Origin: Herbiconiux sp. SALV-R1
GTDB lineage: Bacteria > Actinomycetota > Actinomycetes > Actinomycetales > Microbacteriaceae
Length of the DNA stretch: 64,000 nt
Assembly: GCF_013113715.1 (NCBI RefSeq)
Contig: NZ_CP053344.1
Span: 2,356,001-2,420,000, forward strand
Direction: 5' to 3'
Shown: one piece after another, positions 8,623-16,522 of the stretch
Layout: the number at the start of each line of letters is the position of its first letter
How positions within the stretch are numbered: the stretch's first letter is position 1
The notes under the pieces: generated by a model
Seen by the model: the letters and a program-made list of their open reading frames with translations, nothing else
The model's database searches: none
Told to the model about the DNA's origin: nothing
Position numbers and translations under genes: made by a program

Positions 8623-9383
8623 GAGAGCTTCCTTGCTTCCTCGACGAGCACGGGGGCGGCCTCGAACACGCCGTGGATGCCGAGGGTCGCGGCGATCTCC
8701 ATCACCTCGACGATCTCGGCGGCGGTCGCACCGTAGCGCACGGCGTTCTCGATGTGGAGGCGGAGGCCCGAGGTGTACAGGTGGGTGGCCGCGGTGTCGA
8801 AGGCGATGTACATGAACTCCTTCACCTTCGGCTCCAGGGGGCCGGAGACCCACGGCACCGAGGAGAACTCGGTGTACGCGTCGAAGAACTCGGGGGCGAG
8901 TTCGAGGATCTCGTTCCAGAAGCTGTGCCAGTAGCCGCGCTTCTCGGTGAACTCCGCCTTGAGCCGCTCCTGGTACTCGTCGAGCTCGGCGGCGCCCGTG
9001 CGGATGCCCTCCTGCTCCAGCACGTCGACCAGGATGGGCACGCCGATGTTCATGGAGTGGATGCCGAGGGTGGCGCAGCACTCGAGCACCTCCATCACCT
9101 CGGCCGGTGTGGCACCGGCCTGCAGGGCACGACGGATGTGGCCGCGCACCGGGGGCAGATAGAGATGGGTCGAGTTGGCGGCGACGGCGAGGCGCACGAA
9201 GTGGCGCACCTTCTCGGGGAGGGCGCCGACCCGGTCGGGAACGGCGGCGAGCGTCGAGTAGGCGGCGAGGAACTCGGGATCGAGGTCGAGCACGGCCTGC
9301 GTTCCGCCGTCCCACTCCCCGTGGGCGGCCTCGTACTCGCGGCGGATCTCGGCCTTGCGGGCGTCGTCGGCTGAGTCGGTCAT
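8619..9383 (-). CDS. Tandem carboxymuconolactone-decarboxylase-like protein
   Basis: 254 residues with two copies of the CMD/AhpD-like helical fold. The first (about 30-135) has LPEKVRHFVRLAVAANSTHLY and ALQAGATPAEVMEVLECCATLGIHS. The second (about 165-254) has LEPKVKEFMYIAFDTAATHLYTSG and AVRYGATAAEIVEVMEIAATLGIHG. Only the first repeat keeps cysteines at the position where peroxidase-type members carry catalytic Cys; the second has Ile-Ala. The start ATG overlaps the upstream stop and its own stop overlaps the next start, so translation is coupled on both sides. Single-domain relatives decarboxylate 4-carboxymuconolactone or act as peroxidases; the role of the fused form is unknown. Confidence 0.83.
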   Translation of the reverse strand: MTDSADDARKAEIRREYEAAHGEWDGGTQAVLDLDPEFLAAYSTLAAVPDRVGALPEKVRHFVRLAVAANSTHLYLPPVRGHIRRALQAGATPAEVMEVLECCATLGIHSMNIGVPILVDVLEQEGIRTGAAELDEYQERLKAEFTEKRGYWHSFWNEILELAPEFFDAYTEFSSVPWVSGPLEPKVKEFMYIAFDTAATHLYTSGLRLHIENAVRYGATAAEIVEVMEIAATLGIHGVFEAAPVLVEEARKLS

Positions 9384-10306
9384 GACTTGTTCCCCTCCTG
9401 CTGCGCGGCCTGCTCCTGCTGCCGCAGCCAGCGCGCCACCTCGGTGTGGTCGGCGCCGCGGCCGAGCTCGGCGTCGGCGGTGCTCCAATGCTCGACCGCC
9501 CGGTCGCTCAGCGTGTGCGGCACGCCGAGGCTCTCGGCGAGGCCGGTGGCGATGCGCATGTCCTTCAGCATGAGGGCGAGGCCGAAGCCCGAGTCGTAGC
9601 TCTCCCCGACGATGAAGTTCGGCCACTTCAATTGGGTCGACCCGCTGCGGCCGCTCGAGGTGTTGATGGCGTCGAGCATGACGTTCGGGTCGAGACCGAA
9701 GGCGATGCCGGTGAGCATGGCCTCGCTGGTGACCCAGAGGTGGGCCGCCGACATGAGGTTGTTGATGGCCTTGAGCGCGTGTCCGGCGCCGATGGGGCCG
9801 ACGAGCGCGGGCTTGCCGAGCACCTCCAGCACGCCCTGGGCGTCGGCGAGGTCGGCCTCGGCGCCGCCGACCATGATGGTGAGGGTGCCGGCCACGGCGC
9901 CCTTCACTCCCCCGCTCACGGGCGCGTCGATGAGGCGCGCGCCGCCCGCGGCGACCGTCTCGGCGAGCGCGCGCGTGCGGAGAGGCTCGGAGGAGCTCAT
10001 GTCGACGAAGAGCGTTCCCGGGCGGGCCACCGCCAGCACGCCGCCTCCGCCGGAGTCACCCCCGGTCACCACCTGCTCCACGATGGCGGAGTTGGGGAGC
10101 ATGAGGATGACGAGGTCGGCGCGGGAGACGGCATCCGCTGCGTTCTCGGCGCTCTCGCCACCCACCGCGACGAGGCGCTCGCGCGCGGCCTCGGCGACGT
10201 CGCTGCCGATGACGCTGTAGCCCGCCGTGACGAGACGCTCGGCCATGGGGGTGCCCATGTTGCCGAGGCCGATGAACGCGACGACGGGGCGGGGCGAGTC
10301 GCTCAC
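9380..10306 (-). CDS. 3-Hydroxyisobutyrate-dehydrogenase-like oxidoreductase, copy 1
   Basis: 308 residues from a GTG that overlaps the previous stop (GTGA). The N-terminal Rossmann domain shows VAFIGLGNMGTPMAERL, the family dinucleotide signature. The substrate-binding motif DAPVSGGVKGA and the catalytic-lysine segment GHALKAINN follow, with an all-helical C-terminal domain. This beta-hydroxyacid dehydrogenase family covers 3-hydroxyisobutyrate, tartronate-semialdehyde, threonate and 2-(hydroxymethyl)glutarate enzymes; the sequence alone does not choose among them. A paralogue lies two genes upstream. Both probably act on a small hydroxyacid or semialdehyde released from the catabolic substrate. 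Confidence 0.88.
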   Translation of the reverse strand: MSDSPRPVVAFIGLGNMGTPMAERLVTAGYSVIGSDVAEAARERLVAVGGESAENAADAVSRADLVILMLPNSAIVEQVVTGGDSGGGGVLAVARPGTLFVDMSSSEPLRTRALAETVAAGGARLIDAPVSGGVKGAVAGTLTIMVGGAEADLADAQGVLEVLGKPALVGPIGAGHALKAINNLMSAAHLWVTSEAMLTGIAFGLDPNVMLDAINTSSGRSGSTQLKWPNFIVGESYDSGFGLALMLKDMRIATGLAESLGVPHTLSDRAVEHWSTADAELGRGADHTEVARWLRQQEQAAQQEGNKS

Positions 10307-10710
10307 AGTTCGCCGGCCGTCTTCATCTCGGTGAGCTTCGACTCGGCGATGCGGAACGACTCCAGCGCCGCGGGAACTCCCACGTACACGGCGGTCTGCA
10401 GCAGCGCCTCCTGGATCTCCTCCACGGTCACGCCGTTGCGGATCGCCCCGCGCACGTGCACCCCGAGCTCGTGTGGCCGGTTCAGCGCCGTGAGCATGAC
10501 GAGGTTGAGCAGGCTCCTGGTGCGGCGGTCGAGGCCGTCGCTCGTCCAGACCGCTCCCCAGCAGTACTCGGTGACGAGCTCCTGAATGGGGCGGGAGAAC
10601 TCGGTCACCGCGCCGAGCGAGCGCTCGACGTGCTCGGCGCCGAGCACCTCGCGGCGCACCTGGAGGCCGGCCTCGTAGGTCTCGCCCCTGGTGGCGTCGT
10701 GGTTGGTCAT
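10303..10710 (-). CDS. Carboxymuconolactone decarboxylase family protein (PcaC-like)
   Basis: 135 residues, the normal single-domain length. It resembles 4-carboxymuconolactone decarboxylase through EFSRPIQELVTEYCWGAVW, LDRRTRSLLNLVMLTALNR, ELGVHVRGAIRNGVTVEEI and EALLQTAVYVGVPAALE. The Cys-x-x-Cys of the peroxidase branch is absent, which fits a decarboxylase or isomerase rather than AhpD. The start ATG lies 4 bp after the upstream dehydrogenase stop and its stop overlaps the next start. If it acts like PcaC, it would decarboxylate a lactone of the protocatechuate type. No ring-cleavage dioxygenase is present in the window, so the substrate may differ. Confidence 0.85.
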   Translation of the reverse strand: MTNHDATRGETYEAGLQVRREVLGAEHVERSLGAVTEFSRPIQELVTEYCWGAVWTSDGLDRRTRSLLNLVMLTALNRPHELGVHVRGAIRNGVTVEEIQEALLQTAVYVGVPAALESFRIAESKLTEMKTAGEL

Positions 10711-10714
10711 GGCT

Positions 10715-11725
10715 TCAGTCCTTCGTGTCGGTGGGTCGTGCCGTGCCGGCTGCGGGCGAATCGGGCGACGCGTCGGGCTCGTGCAGGCGCACGTGACCCG
10801 AGACGTCTCCGATCGCGTCGACGACGGTGTTGCTGATCTGGTCGGCGTAGCCGAGCGATTGGGCGAGGCCGAAGCTCGCCATCGGGCCGGGCGCGTTGAG
10901 CGAGGCGACCCCGAGCTCGTGCAGATGATCGACGTAGAGCACCACGTCTTTCATCATGAGCGCGTTGGTGAGCCCGCCCTTGAGATAGTCGCCCGTGATG
11001 ATCTTGGGGAAGCGGTTGAGGGTGGCGAAGTTGACGCCCGAGCTGGCGTTCAGCACATCGAGCACGGTCGCCAGGTCGAGCCCCGCCTTCTTCGCCGCCA
11101 CCATCACCTCGGCGGTGGCCGAGAGGCTGATGGCGTTGAGGAAGTTGTTGAGCAGCTTCGTGGAGTGGCCGGCACCCGAGCCGCCCATGAGGAAGACGTT
11201 CGTGGCGAAGTGGGCGAGCACGGGACGCACCCGGTCGAGCGCCCCGGCGTCGCCGCCCACCATGAGGGTGAGCGCGCCCTTCTCGGCGGCAGCCGCGCCG
11301 CCCGAGATGCCCGCGTCGAGGTAGTGCACACCCCGCGCCGCCAGCTTCTCGTGGATGCGCTGGGTCGACGACGGGGAGGCGGTGCTGAGGTCGACGACCA
11401 CGGCGCCGTCGCGGAGCGCCGGGATGAAGGCCTCGTCGGCGAGCAGCACCCGCTCGACCACCTTGCTGTCGGGGAGCGAGAGGAACACCACGTCGCTCTG
11501 CTCGGCGACCTCGACGGCCGAGCCGAGCGGGCTGGCGCCGGCGGCCTCGACCGCGGCGCGCTGCATGTCGAAGCCGTGCACGGGCACGCCGCCGTCGACG
11601 ATGCGGCGCGTCATGCGGCCGCCCATGTTGCCGAGGCCGATGAAGCCGATGCGGTCGGTGGGGGCCGTGGTATCGGTCACGGGGTGATCGGTCGCTGCGT
11701 GATCGGTCGCTGGGTGATCGGTCAT
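10715..11725 (-). CDS. 3-Hydroxyisobutyrate-dehydrogenase-like oxidoreductase, copy 2
   Basis: 336 residues. The family motifs are IGFIGLGNMGGRM near residue 26, DAGISGGAAAAEKG, and GHSTKLLNNFLNA with the catalytic Lys. Unlike copy 1 it carries an N-terminal extension MTDHPATDHAATDHPVTD, encoded by three imperfect copies of a short DNA repeat (GGTGATCGGTCGCTG-like), and a Pro/Ala/Asp-rich C-terminal tail. The extension may be a recent repeat expansion; a start further inside would remove it, but no better ribosome site is visible. The gene starts 1 bp after the stop of the metallo-beta-lactamase-fold gene. Probably an NAD(P)-dependent hydroxyacid/semialdehyde dehydrogenase. Confidence 0.86.
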   Translation of the reverse strand: MTDHPATDHAATDHPVTDTTAPTDRIGFIGLGNMGGRMTRRIVDGGVPVHGFDMQRAAVEAAGASPLGSAVEVAEQSDVVFLSLPDSKVVERVLLADEAFIPALRDGAVVVDLSTASPSSTQRIHEKLAARGVHYLDAGISGGAAAAEKGALTLMVGGDAGALDRVRPVLAHFATNVFLMGGSGAGHSTKLLNNFLNAISLSATAEVMVAAKKAGLDLATVLDVLNASSGVNFATLNRFPKIITGDYLKGGLTNALMMKDVVLYVDHLHELGVASLNAPGPMASFGLAQSLGYADQISNTVVDAIGDVSGHVRLHEPDASPDSPAAGTARPTDTKD

Positions 11726-11726
11726 C

Positions 11727-12542
11727 TCAGGCGGGGTCCTTTCGTGGGGCTCCGATGGTCGCGGCGATGCCGGCGAGCGGGCCGTCGGTGACGGCCGGGA
11801 AGCGGTCGAGCGTGGAGGGGTCGTGGCCGCACACGAGGTGTTTCACGCCGCCGTCGAGGAGTTCCCGGATGCGGTCGAAACCCGCGTACATGCCGGGAAG
11901 GTCGGCGACGAAGGCGAACGGCATGTCGTCTTCGTACTCCTCGTAGTAGTGCACGGCGTCGGAGGCCAGCAGCACCTCCCCGTCGGAGGTGCGGATGCGC
12001 GCCACGGCCTGGCCGGGGGTGTGGCCGCCCACCTGGAGCAGCTCGATGCCGGGCGCCACCTCGAGGGAGTCGGTGAAGGTCGTGACCCGACCCTCGTCGA
12101 CGGCGCGGCGGAGGGCGTCGATCTCCTCCGGCTCGGTCGACCAGGCGAACTGTGCGCGCTCGCCCATCGACGACAGCCAGAAGTCGAGCTCAGCCTGGGC
12201 GATGACGATGCGCGCTTTCGGGAAGGCGGCGAGGTTGCCTATGTGGTCGTAGTGCGCGTGGGTGACGACGAGCGTCTGCTCGGCCCCCATGTCGATGCCG
12301 AGGGCCGCGTAGATGTCGGGGATCTCGGCGACGAAGCTGCGCTTGCGGTTCGCCCCGCCCTGCACCGAGAAGCCGGTGTCGAACAGGATGGTGCGCTCGT
12401 CGTTGCGGGCGACCCAGACGAAGTAGTCCATGTCGATCGGCCCGTCGGGCTGGCCGTGCACGTGGTAGTTGAGGTAGACCTCGGCGCGGTGCCCGTGGCG
12501 GGTGCCGTACTTGACGATGGTGAACTCGTACTCGTCGCTCAT
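11727..12542 (-). CDS. Metallo-beta-lactamase-fold hydrolase (lactonase-like)
   Basis: 271 residues with the dinuclear zinc motif VVTHAHYDHIGNL (HxHxDH) near residue 95, a later His in GGHTPGQ, an Asp in LLASDAVHYYEE and a final His in CGHDP. This arrangement is typical of the N-acyl-homoserine-lactonase-like branch, which also includes catabolic lactonases. Together with the carboxymuconolactone-decarboxylase-like proteins, a lactone ring-opening step is a reasonable inference. Quorum-quenching activity cannot be excluded. The start ATG overlaps the stop of the NmrA-like gene (ATGA). Confidence 0.85.
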   Translation of the reverse strand: MSDEYEFTIVKYGTRHGHRAEVYLNYHVHGQPDGPIDMDYFVWVARNDERTILFDTGFSVQGGANRKRSFVAEIPDIYAALGIDMGAEQTLVVTHAHYDHIGNLAAFPKARIVIAQAELDFWLSSMGERAQFAWSTEPEEIDALRRAVDEGRVTTFTDSLEVAPGIELLQVGGHTPGQAVARIRTSDGEVLLASDAVHYYEEYEDDMPFAFVADLPGMYAGFDRIRELLDGGVKHLVCGHDPSTLDRFPAVTDGPLAGIAATIGAPRKDPA

Positions 12543-13495
12543 GCGACGTCAGCCCCTTGGGCGCCGGCGCCGGCGCCGGCGGGCGCGGGCGGCCAGCCGT
12601 CGCGGCGCTCGAGCATGAGGTCGCGGAGCGCCCTCGGCTTCGAGCCCGTGAAGCGCTCGACCACGTCGGTGAGCCTGGCCAGGTGGCCGGCCCTGATCAT
12701 CTGCCCGAAGGTCACCATGCCGTCGCTCGCCCAGGGCACGGGCGACTTCGAGAAGTCGCCGGTGGCGTCGCGGGGCACGCCGAGGGCGTCCCACATGGCG
12801 TACATCTCGTCGTCGCTGAGGTCGACGATGGTGATCGGCGCCCCGCTCAACTCGGCGATTATCTCGCCGACCTGGCGGTAGCTCAGCAGCTCCGGCCCGG
12901 TGACGTCGTAGCCGGTGTCGGGCTCCCCCGCCCCCAGCATGATCGCGGCGGCGACAGCCGCCACGTCGGAACGTGCGACGAAGCCGACGAGTCCCTCACC
13001 GGTGTTGCCGATGCTCTGGCCCGAGGTGATGGCGATGGCCGCCTGGTTCTCGGCCATCGCATCCGCGTACTGGTTGTTGCGCAGCATGTTCCAGCGCAGG
13101 CCGCTGGCCTGGATGAGGCCCTCGGTGAACTTGTGGTCTGCGACCTCGACCGAGTTGACCTCGGGCCGCTCGGTGCCGATGAACGAGGTGTAGACGATGT
13201 GCTGCACACCCGCCTCGACCGCCGCCTCGACGGCGTTGCGGTGCTGGCGCTGACGGCTCGGCCCGGCCTCCATGGCCGAGACCAGGAACAGCCGCTCACC
13301 CCCACGGAACGCGTCGACGAGCGAGGCCTTGTCGTTGTAGTCGGCGTAGCGGGCGTCGACGCCCCGGTCGCGCCAGGCGTCGAGCACCTTCTGATCGCGG
13401 CTGGCGACCACGAGCCGATCGGCGCCCTCGGCCTCGAGCAGGCGCTCGGCGACGGATGCGGAGACGTAGCCTCCTACGCCGGTGACGATGTTCAT
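12539..13495 (-). CDS. NmrA-like NAD(P)-binding protein, first gene of the operon
   Basis: 318 residues from the ATG of MNIVTGVGGYVSAS. A GAAGGGGAA ribosome site precedes it and a promoter/operator lies about 70 bp further upstream. The N-terminal motif TGVGGYVS is a variant of the TGxxGxxG extended-SDR nucleotide site. Later segments (VEAGVQHIVYTSFIG, YDVTGPELLSYRQVGEIIAELSG) are typical of NmrA/atypical-SDR proteins such as NADP-dependent quinone or azoreductase-like enzymes. The catalytic YxxxK is not obvious. An ORF that extends further upstream reads through the promoter and is not used. It leads the coupled ten-gene operon ending at 3579. It could be a redox sensor or a reductase. Confidence 0.85.
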   Translation of the reverse strand: MNIVTGVGGYVSASVAERLLEAEGADRLVVASRDQKVLDAWRDRGVDARYADYNDKASLVDAFRGGERLFLVSAMEAGPSRQRQHRNAVEAAVEAGVQHIVYTSFIGTERPEVNSVEVADHKFTEGLIQASGLRWNMLRNNQYADAMAENQAAIAITSGQSIGNTGEGLVGFVARSDVAAVAAAIMLGAGEPDTGYDVTGPELLSYRQVGEIIAELSGAPITIVDLSDDEMYAMWDALGVPRDATGDFSKSPVPWASDGMVTFGQMIRAGHLARLTDVVERFTGSKPRALRDLMLERRDGWPPAPAGAGAGAQGADVA

Positions 13496-13560
13496 GCGGT
13501 TTCCCCTTCGAAACTGCTGGGTCGCGTCGATGCGGCCCGTGATCCCATGCTGTCGCACGG

Positions 13561-13589
13561 ATTGTATGATGTCAATATCGTCGGACAAT
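13561..13589 (-). promoter_or_regulatory. Promoter and GntR operator of the ten-gene operon
   Basis: Read on the - strand, TTGTCC (13588-13583) and TACAAT (13566-13561) form a -35/-10 pair with a 16-base spacer. The palindrome ATTGTC-C-GACGAT (13577-13589) covers the -35 element. It matches the operator found at 14533, 15434 and 27461. A second AT-rich palindrome ATTG-N8-CAAT (13561-13576) spans the -10 region. Confidence 0.7.
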
Positions 13590-13612
13590 CCGCTCGGCGG
13601 ACGTTCAGTGAC

Positions 13613-14458
13613 TTAGCCCTCGACCCCGGCACGCCAGGCCGAGACGAGGTCGTCGTCGATGCCCGCCGGGTCCCACAGGCCTGCGCCTCCGCCGTAGCGG
13701 TTCGTGTTCTGCACGCTCGCGCCACCGTCGACCGAGAGCACGGCGCCGGTGACATAGGAGGAGTCGTCGCTGAGCAGGAACGCCACGGCCGCCGCCACCT
13801 CGTCGGGCTCACCGGCCCGCCGGAGCGGCGAGGTGCTCGCCCGCTTCTTCATGTCCTGGATGCCCGCCTCACCGAAGATGGGCGTGGGCACGATGCCGGG
13901 GGCGACGCCGTTAACGCGCACGCCGATCGGCCCGGCGTAGACGGCGGCGCCGTGCACGAGGCCCACCACACCGTGCTTGGAGGTGGTGTAGGCGAGCAGG
14001 TCGGCCGCCCCGCGGAGACTCGCGATGGAGGCGGTCACCACGATGGAGCCCGTGGTGCCGGTCGAGACGAAGTGGCGGAGAGCCGCGCGGGTGCCAAGGA
14101 ACGGGCCGCGGAGGTTCACCGCCATCACGGCGTCCCACTCGTCGACGGCGGCGTCGGTGAGCTGCACCCCGGGCTTGCCTGCGATGCCGGCGTTCAGGTG
14201 GTGGAGGTCGGCCGAGCCGAAGGTGTCGAGCGCCGCCTGCAGGTAGGCGTCGACGCCGGCTTCGGTCGAGACGTCGGCCTGCACGCCGATGGCCTCGCCG
14301 TCGAGTGCGTCGGCCGCGGACTTGGCGCGATCGCCGTCGAGGTCGACGATCACGAGCTTCGCACCGGCGGCGGAGAGCCTGTCGACCACGGCCGAACCGA
14401 TGCCGCCGGTCCCCCCTGTCACGATCGCGACCTTGCCCTCGAGCCCTGCGTACGTCAT
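13613..14458 (-). CDS. Short-chain dehydrogenase/reductase
   Basis: 281 residues starting at MTYAGLEGKVAIVTGG, with an AAAGGCGG ribosome site. Classical SDR signatures: GGTGGIG near residue 16, LNAGIAG, catalytic Ser in VVTASIAS and the YTTSK Tyr/Lys motif. VDLDGDR after beta strand 2 carries an Asp, favouring NAD. It ends about 120 bp before the ten-gene operon start and has its own promoter with a GntR operator, so it is a separate unit of the same regulon. The C-terminal tail NTNRYGGGAGLWDPAG is longer than usual. Substrate unknown. Confidence 0.9.
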   Translation of the reverse strand: MTYAGLEGKVAIVTGGTGGIGSAVVDRLSAAGAKLVIVDLDGDRAKSAADALDGEAIGVQADVSTEAGVDAYLQAALDTFGSADLHHLNAGIAGKPGVQLTDAAVDEWDAVMAVNLRGPFLGTRAALRHFVSTGTTGSIVVTASIASLRGAADLLAYTTSKHGVVGLVHGAAVYAGPIGVRVNGVAPGIVPTPIFGEAGIQDMKKRASTSPLRRAGEPDEVAAAVAFLLSDDSSYVTGAVLSVDGGASVQNTNRYGGGAGLWDPAGIDDDLVSAWRAGVEG

Positions 14459-14532
14459 CGTGCCGCCTTTCCTCTGCGGCCGGAGCCGCTCCGGGCGCCG
14501 GGCGCACCCTCGCGCCCTGAGTCTCGCCTCAG

Positions 14533-14554
14533 ATTGTCTGACAGTAATATATTC
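14533..14554 (-). promoter_or_regulatory. GntR operator and promoter between SDR and regulator gene
   Basis: ATTGTC-T-GACAGT at 14533-14545 is a near-perfect copy of the recurring operator. On the - strand a TATATT hexamer (14548-14553) lies immediately upstream of it, as a -10 box of the SDR gene would. Binding here could also affect the divergent regulator gene, giving autoregulation (inference). Confidence 0.65.
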
Positions 14555-14658
14555 GCGTTCTCCCCGCATCCCGCGCAACCCGGCCCGCCGCGCGGCTGAC
14601 CGGGTGGATGCGTGCCCGCTGTATGATCGGCACACCATCCCGCCGCGAAGGAGGCACG

Positions 14659-15378
14659 ATGACCGCTCCCAACACCCTCTCCCAAGCCTGGTCGAGCGCA
14701 CACGTCGACCGTGTCGCGGCGCCGTTGCGCGAGCAGGTCATCTCGGCCCTCCGCTCGGCCATCCTCGATTTCACCCTGCGACCCGGGCAGCGTCTGGTCG
14801 AGCGCGAGCTCATCGAGCAGCTCGGCGTGTCGCGCACCACCATCCGCGAGGCGCTGCGCGAGCTCACGAGCGAGGGGCTCGTCACGGTCGTGCCGCAGCG
14901 CGGCGCGATCGTGAGCGCCCCGTCGCTCGCCGAGGCCGAGGACCTTTACGAGATCCGCGCGGTGCTCGAGTCGATCCTGGTGGAGCGCTTCGTCGAGCGC
15001 GCCACCGACGAGCAGCTCGCCCGCCTCGACGACGCCGTCGAGAACTTCGCCGAGTTCTCCACCGGCGATCAGGAGATCAAGCTCGTGCTCGACGCCAAGG
15101 ACGGCATCTACGACGTGCTCATCAAGGGTGCGGCGAGCCCCACCCTGCAGAACATCATCGAGGGCATCCAGGCCAGGGTGCGCATCCTGCGGGCGACCTC
15201 GATGGCGGAGCCGGGGCGCGCCGTCGAAGTGGCGACGGAGCTGCGGGCGATGGCGTCGGCGGCGAAGCAGCGGCACGCGAAGGAGGCCGCCGAACTGTGC
15301 GCCACGCACGTGCGCAACGCGTCGAAGACCGCCCTGCTGCACCTGCGCCAGGCCGACAACGGTTCCGACCAGAACTGA
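14659..15378 (+). CDS. GntR/FadR-family transcriptional regulator
   Basis: 239 residues. The ATG is chosen because AAGGAGG lies 6-12 bases upstream; an in-frame ATG at 14608 has no such site. The N-terminal winged helix (about 15-85) shows LREQVISALRSAILDFTLRPGQRL, ELIEQLGVSRTTIREALREL and GLVTVVPQRGAIVS. The C-terminal FCD ligand domain follows, with LYEIRAVLESILVE. The FCD position usually reading D-x3-H (metal ligand) is D-x3-Y here (DGIYDVL), so ligand binding may be metal-free. It is flanked by the SDR and transporter operons, both with ATTGTC-N-GACAAT sites, so it is the obvious binder of that motif and probably senses a pathway metabolite. Confidence 0.92.
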   Translation: MTAPNTLSQAWSSAHVDRVAAPLREQVISALRSAILDFTLRPGQRLVERELIEQLGVSRTTIREALRELTSEGLVTVVPQRGAIVSAPSLAEAEDLYEIRAVLESILVERFVERATDEQLARLDDAVENFAEFSTGDQEIKLVLDAKDGIYDVLIKGAASPTLQNIIEGIQARVRILRATSMAEPGRAVEVATELRAMASAAKQRHAKEAAELCATHVRNASKTALLHLRQADNGSDQN

Positions 15379-15409
15379 CATCCGCCCGGCGAGCGGGCAG
15401 GCAGACGGG

Positions 15410-15446
15410 TTGACCATTCAGCCAGATCATCATATTGTCTGACAAA
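15410..15446 (+). promoter_or_regulatory. Promoter and GntR operator of the ABC transporter operon
   Basis: TTGACC (15410-15415), a 17-base spacer and TATTGT (15433-15438) form a good sigma-70-type promoter. The operator ATTGTC-T-GACAAA (15434-15446) overlaps the -10 box, the standard position for repression by steric block. Confidence 0.75.
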
Positions 15447-15482
15447 CACACGTGATCTGAACTCAATGGAGAGGACGTCATC

Positions 15483-16520
15483 ATGCCTGCACGCCCACAG
15501 CACGCCCGGGCCCGGCACCGCATCACGAGAGGTGCCCTGGGGGGCGCCGTCGCCCTCGGGCTCGCCGCCTCGCTCGCGGCCTGTGCGCCCGGCACCGACG
15601 GCGGAGCCACGGGCGCCGCCGACGCCCTCACCGCGGGCGACCCGAGCGCCCCCGAGGTCACCGACGTGTCGCTCACCGGCATCAAGGGGCCGGGCACCAT
15701 CCCGCTGCAGCTCGCCGCCGACGAGTTCGGCAGCGAGTACGGGCTCACCATCGAGCCCTACTTCGTCGACAACTCCGGCGTCGCGGTCACCTCGGTGATC
15801 TCGGGCGACGCCGCAGCGGCCAACACCAGCTACTTCGGCGTCATCGACGCCATCAAGCAGGGCCTCGACCTCGTCGTCATCGCCGAGGGCTGGGCCTCCT
15901 CCCCCGGCACGAGCTCGCTCGAGGCGCTCGAGTCGTCGGGCATCACCTCGCTCGCCGACCTCGAGGGCAAGACCGTCAACGTCATCTCGCTCTCGTCGAG
16001 CCACGCCATCAAGCTGCGGGATGCGATGCTCAAGCAAGACCTCGACCCCGACGCGGTGAACTGGGTCGAGCTGCCCTACGGCGAGGTCGCCGCAGCCCTC
16101 GAGCAGGGCACCGTCGACGCCTCGAGCGCCGTCGGCCCCACCCTCGCCGCCGTGCGCGGACTCGGCAGCGTGAGCGTCTTCGACTACGGGGCAGACGAGT
16201 ACGAGGGCATGGCCGAGTCTGGCTGGGTGGCCTCCCGCCAGTTCGCCGAGCAGAACCCGAACACCATCGCCGCCATCCAGTGCTCGATCTTCGACGCGCA
16301 GGGCGCCCTGGTCGACGACCGCGCGTACTTCGAGGAGCAGTTCTCGGCCTTCCTCGGCGCCCCCGCCGAGGTCGCGGCCAACGAGGTGATGCTCGAGTAC
16401 CAGACCACGAACCGACTCGACGAGATCCAGCGCAACGCCGACGTCTACTTCTCCAGCGGCCGTCTCACCGAGGAGTACGACCTGGCCGCCCACGTGCTGC
16501 CCGCTCCGGAGAGCTGCTGA
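15483..16520 (+). CDS. ABC transporter substrate-binding lipoprotein (NMT1/SsuA-like)
   Basis: 345 residues. The N-terminus has an Arg-rich start, a hydrophobic stretch and the lipobox LAAC with Cys34, so it is a lipid-anchored extracytoplasmic binding protein. The mature part follows the periplasmic-binding type II pattern of the nitrate/taurine/sulfonate/thiamine-precursor group: PLQLAADEFGSEYGL, GVAVTSVISGDAAAANTS, LADLEGKTVNVISLSSSHAIKLRDAM and YGEVAAALEQGTVDASSAVGP. It leads the operon with two permeases, an ATPase and an alcohol dehydrogenase. The regulator and operator link it to the catabolic genes, so it is likely to import the pathway substrate (an aromatic or heterocyclic acid, inferred). 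Confidence 0.9.
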   Translation: MPARPQHARARHRITRGALGGAVALGLAASLAACAPGTDGGATGAADALTAGDPSAPEVTDVSLTGIKGPGTIPLQLAADEFGSEYGLTIEPYFVDNSGVAVTSVISGDAAAANTSYFGVIDAIKQGLDLVVIAEGWASSPGTSSLEALESSGITSLADLEGKTVNVISLSSSHAIKLRDAMLKQDLDPDAVNWVELPYGEVAAALEQGTVDASSAVGPTLAAVRGLGSVSVFDYGADEYEGMAESGWVASRQFAEQNPNTIAAIQCSIFDAQGALVDDRAYFEEQFSAFLGAPAEVAANEVMLEYQTTNRLDEIQRNADVYFSSGRLTEEYDLAAHVLPAPESC

Positions 16521-16522
16521 TC

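Noticed and set aside
11727-12542. Assignment as a quorum-quenching lactonase
   Set aside because: The zinc motif fits, but the operon context favours a catabolic lactonase and no quorum-sensing genes are present.
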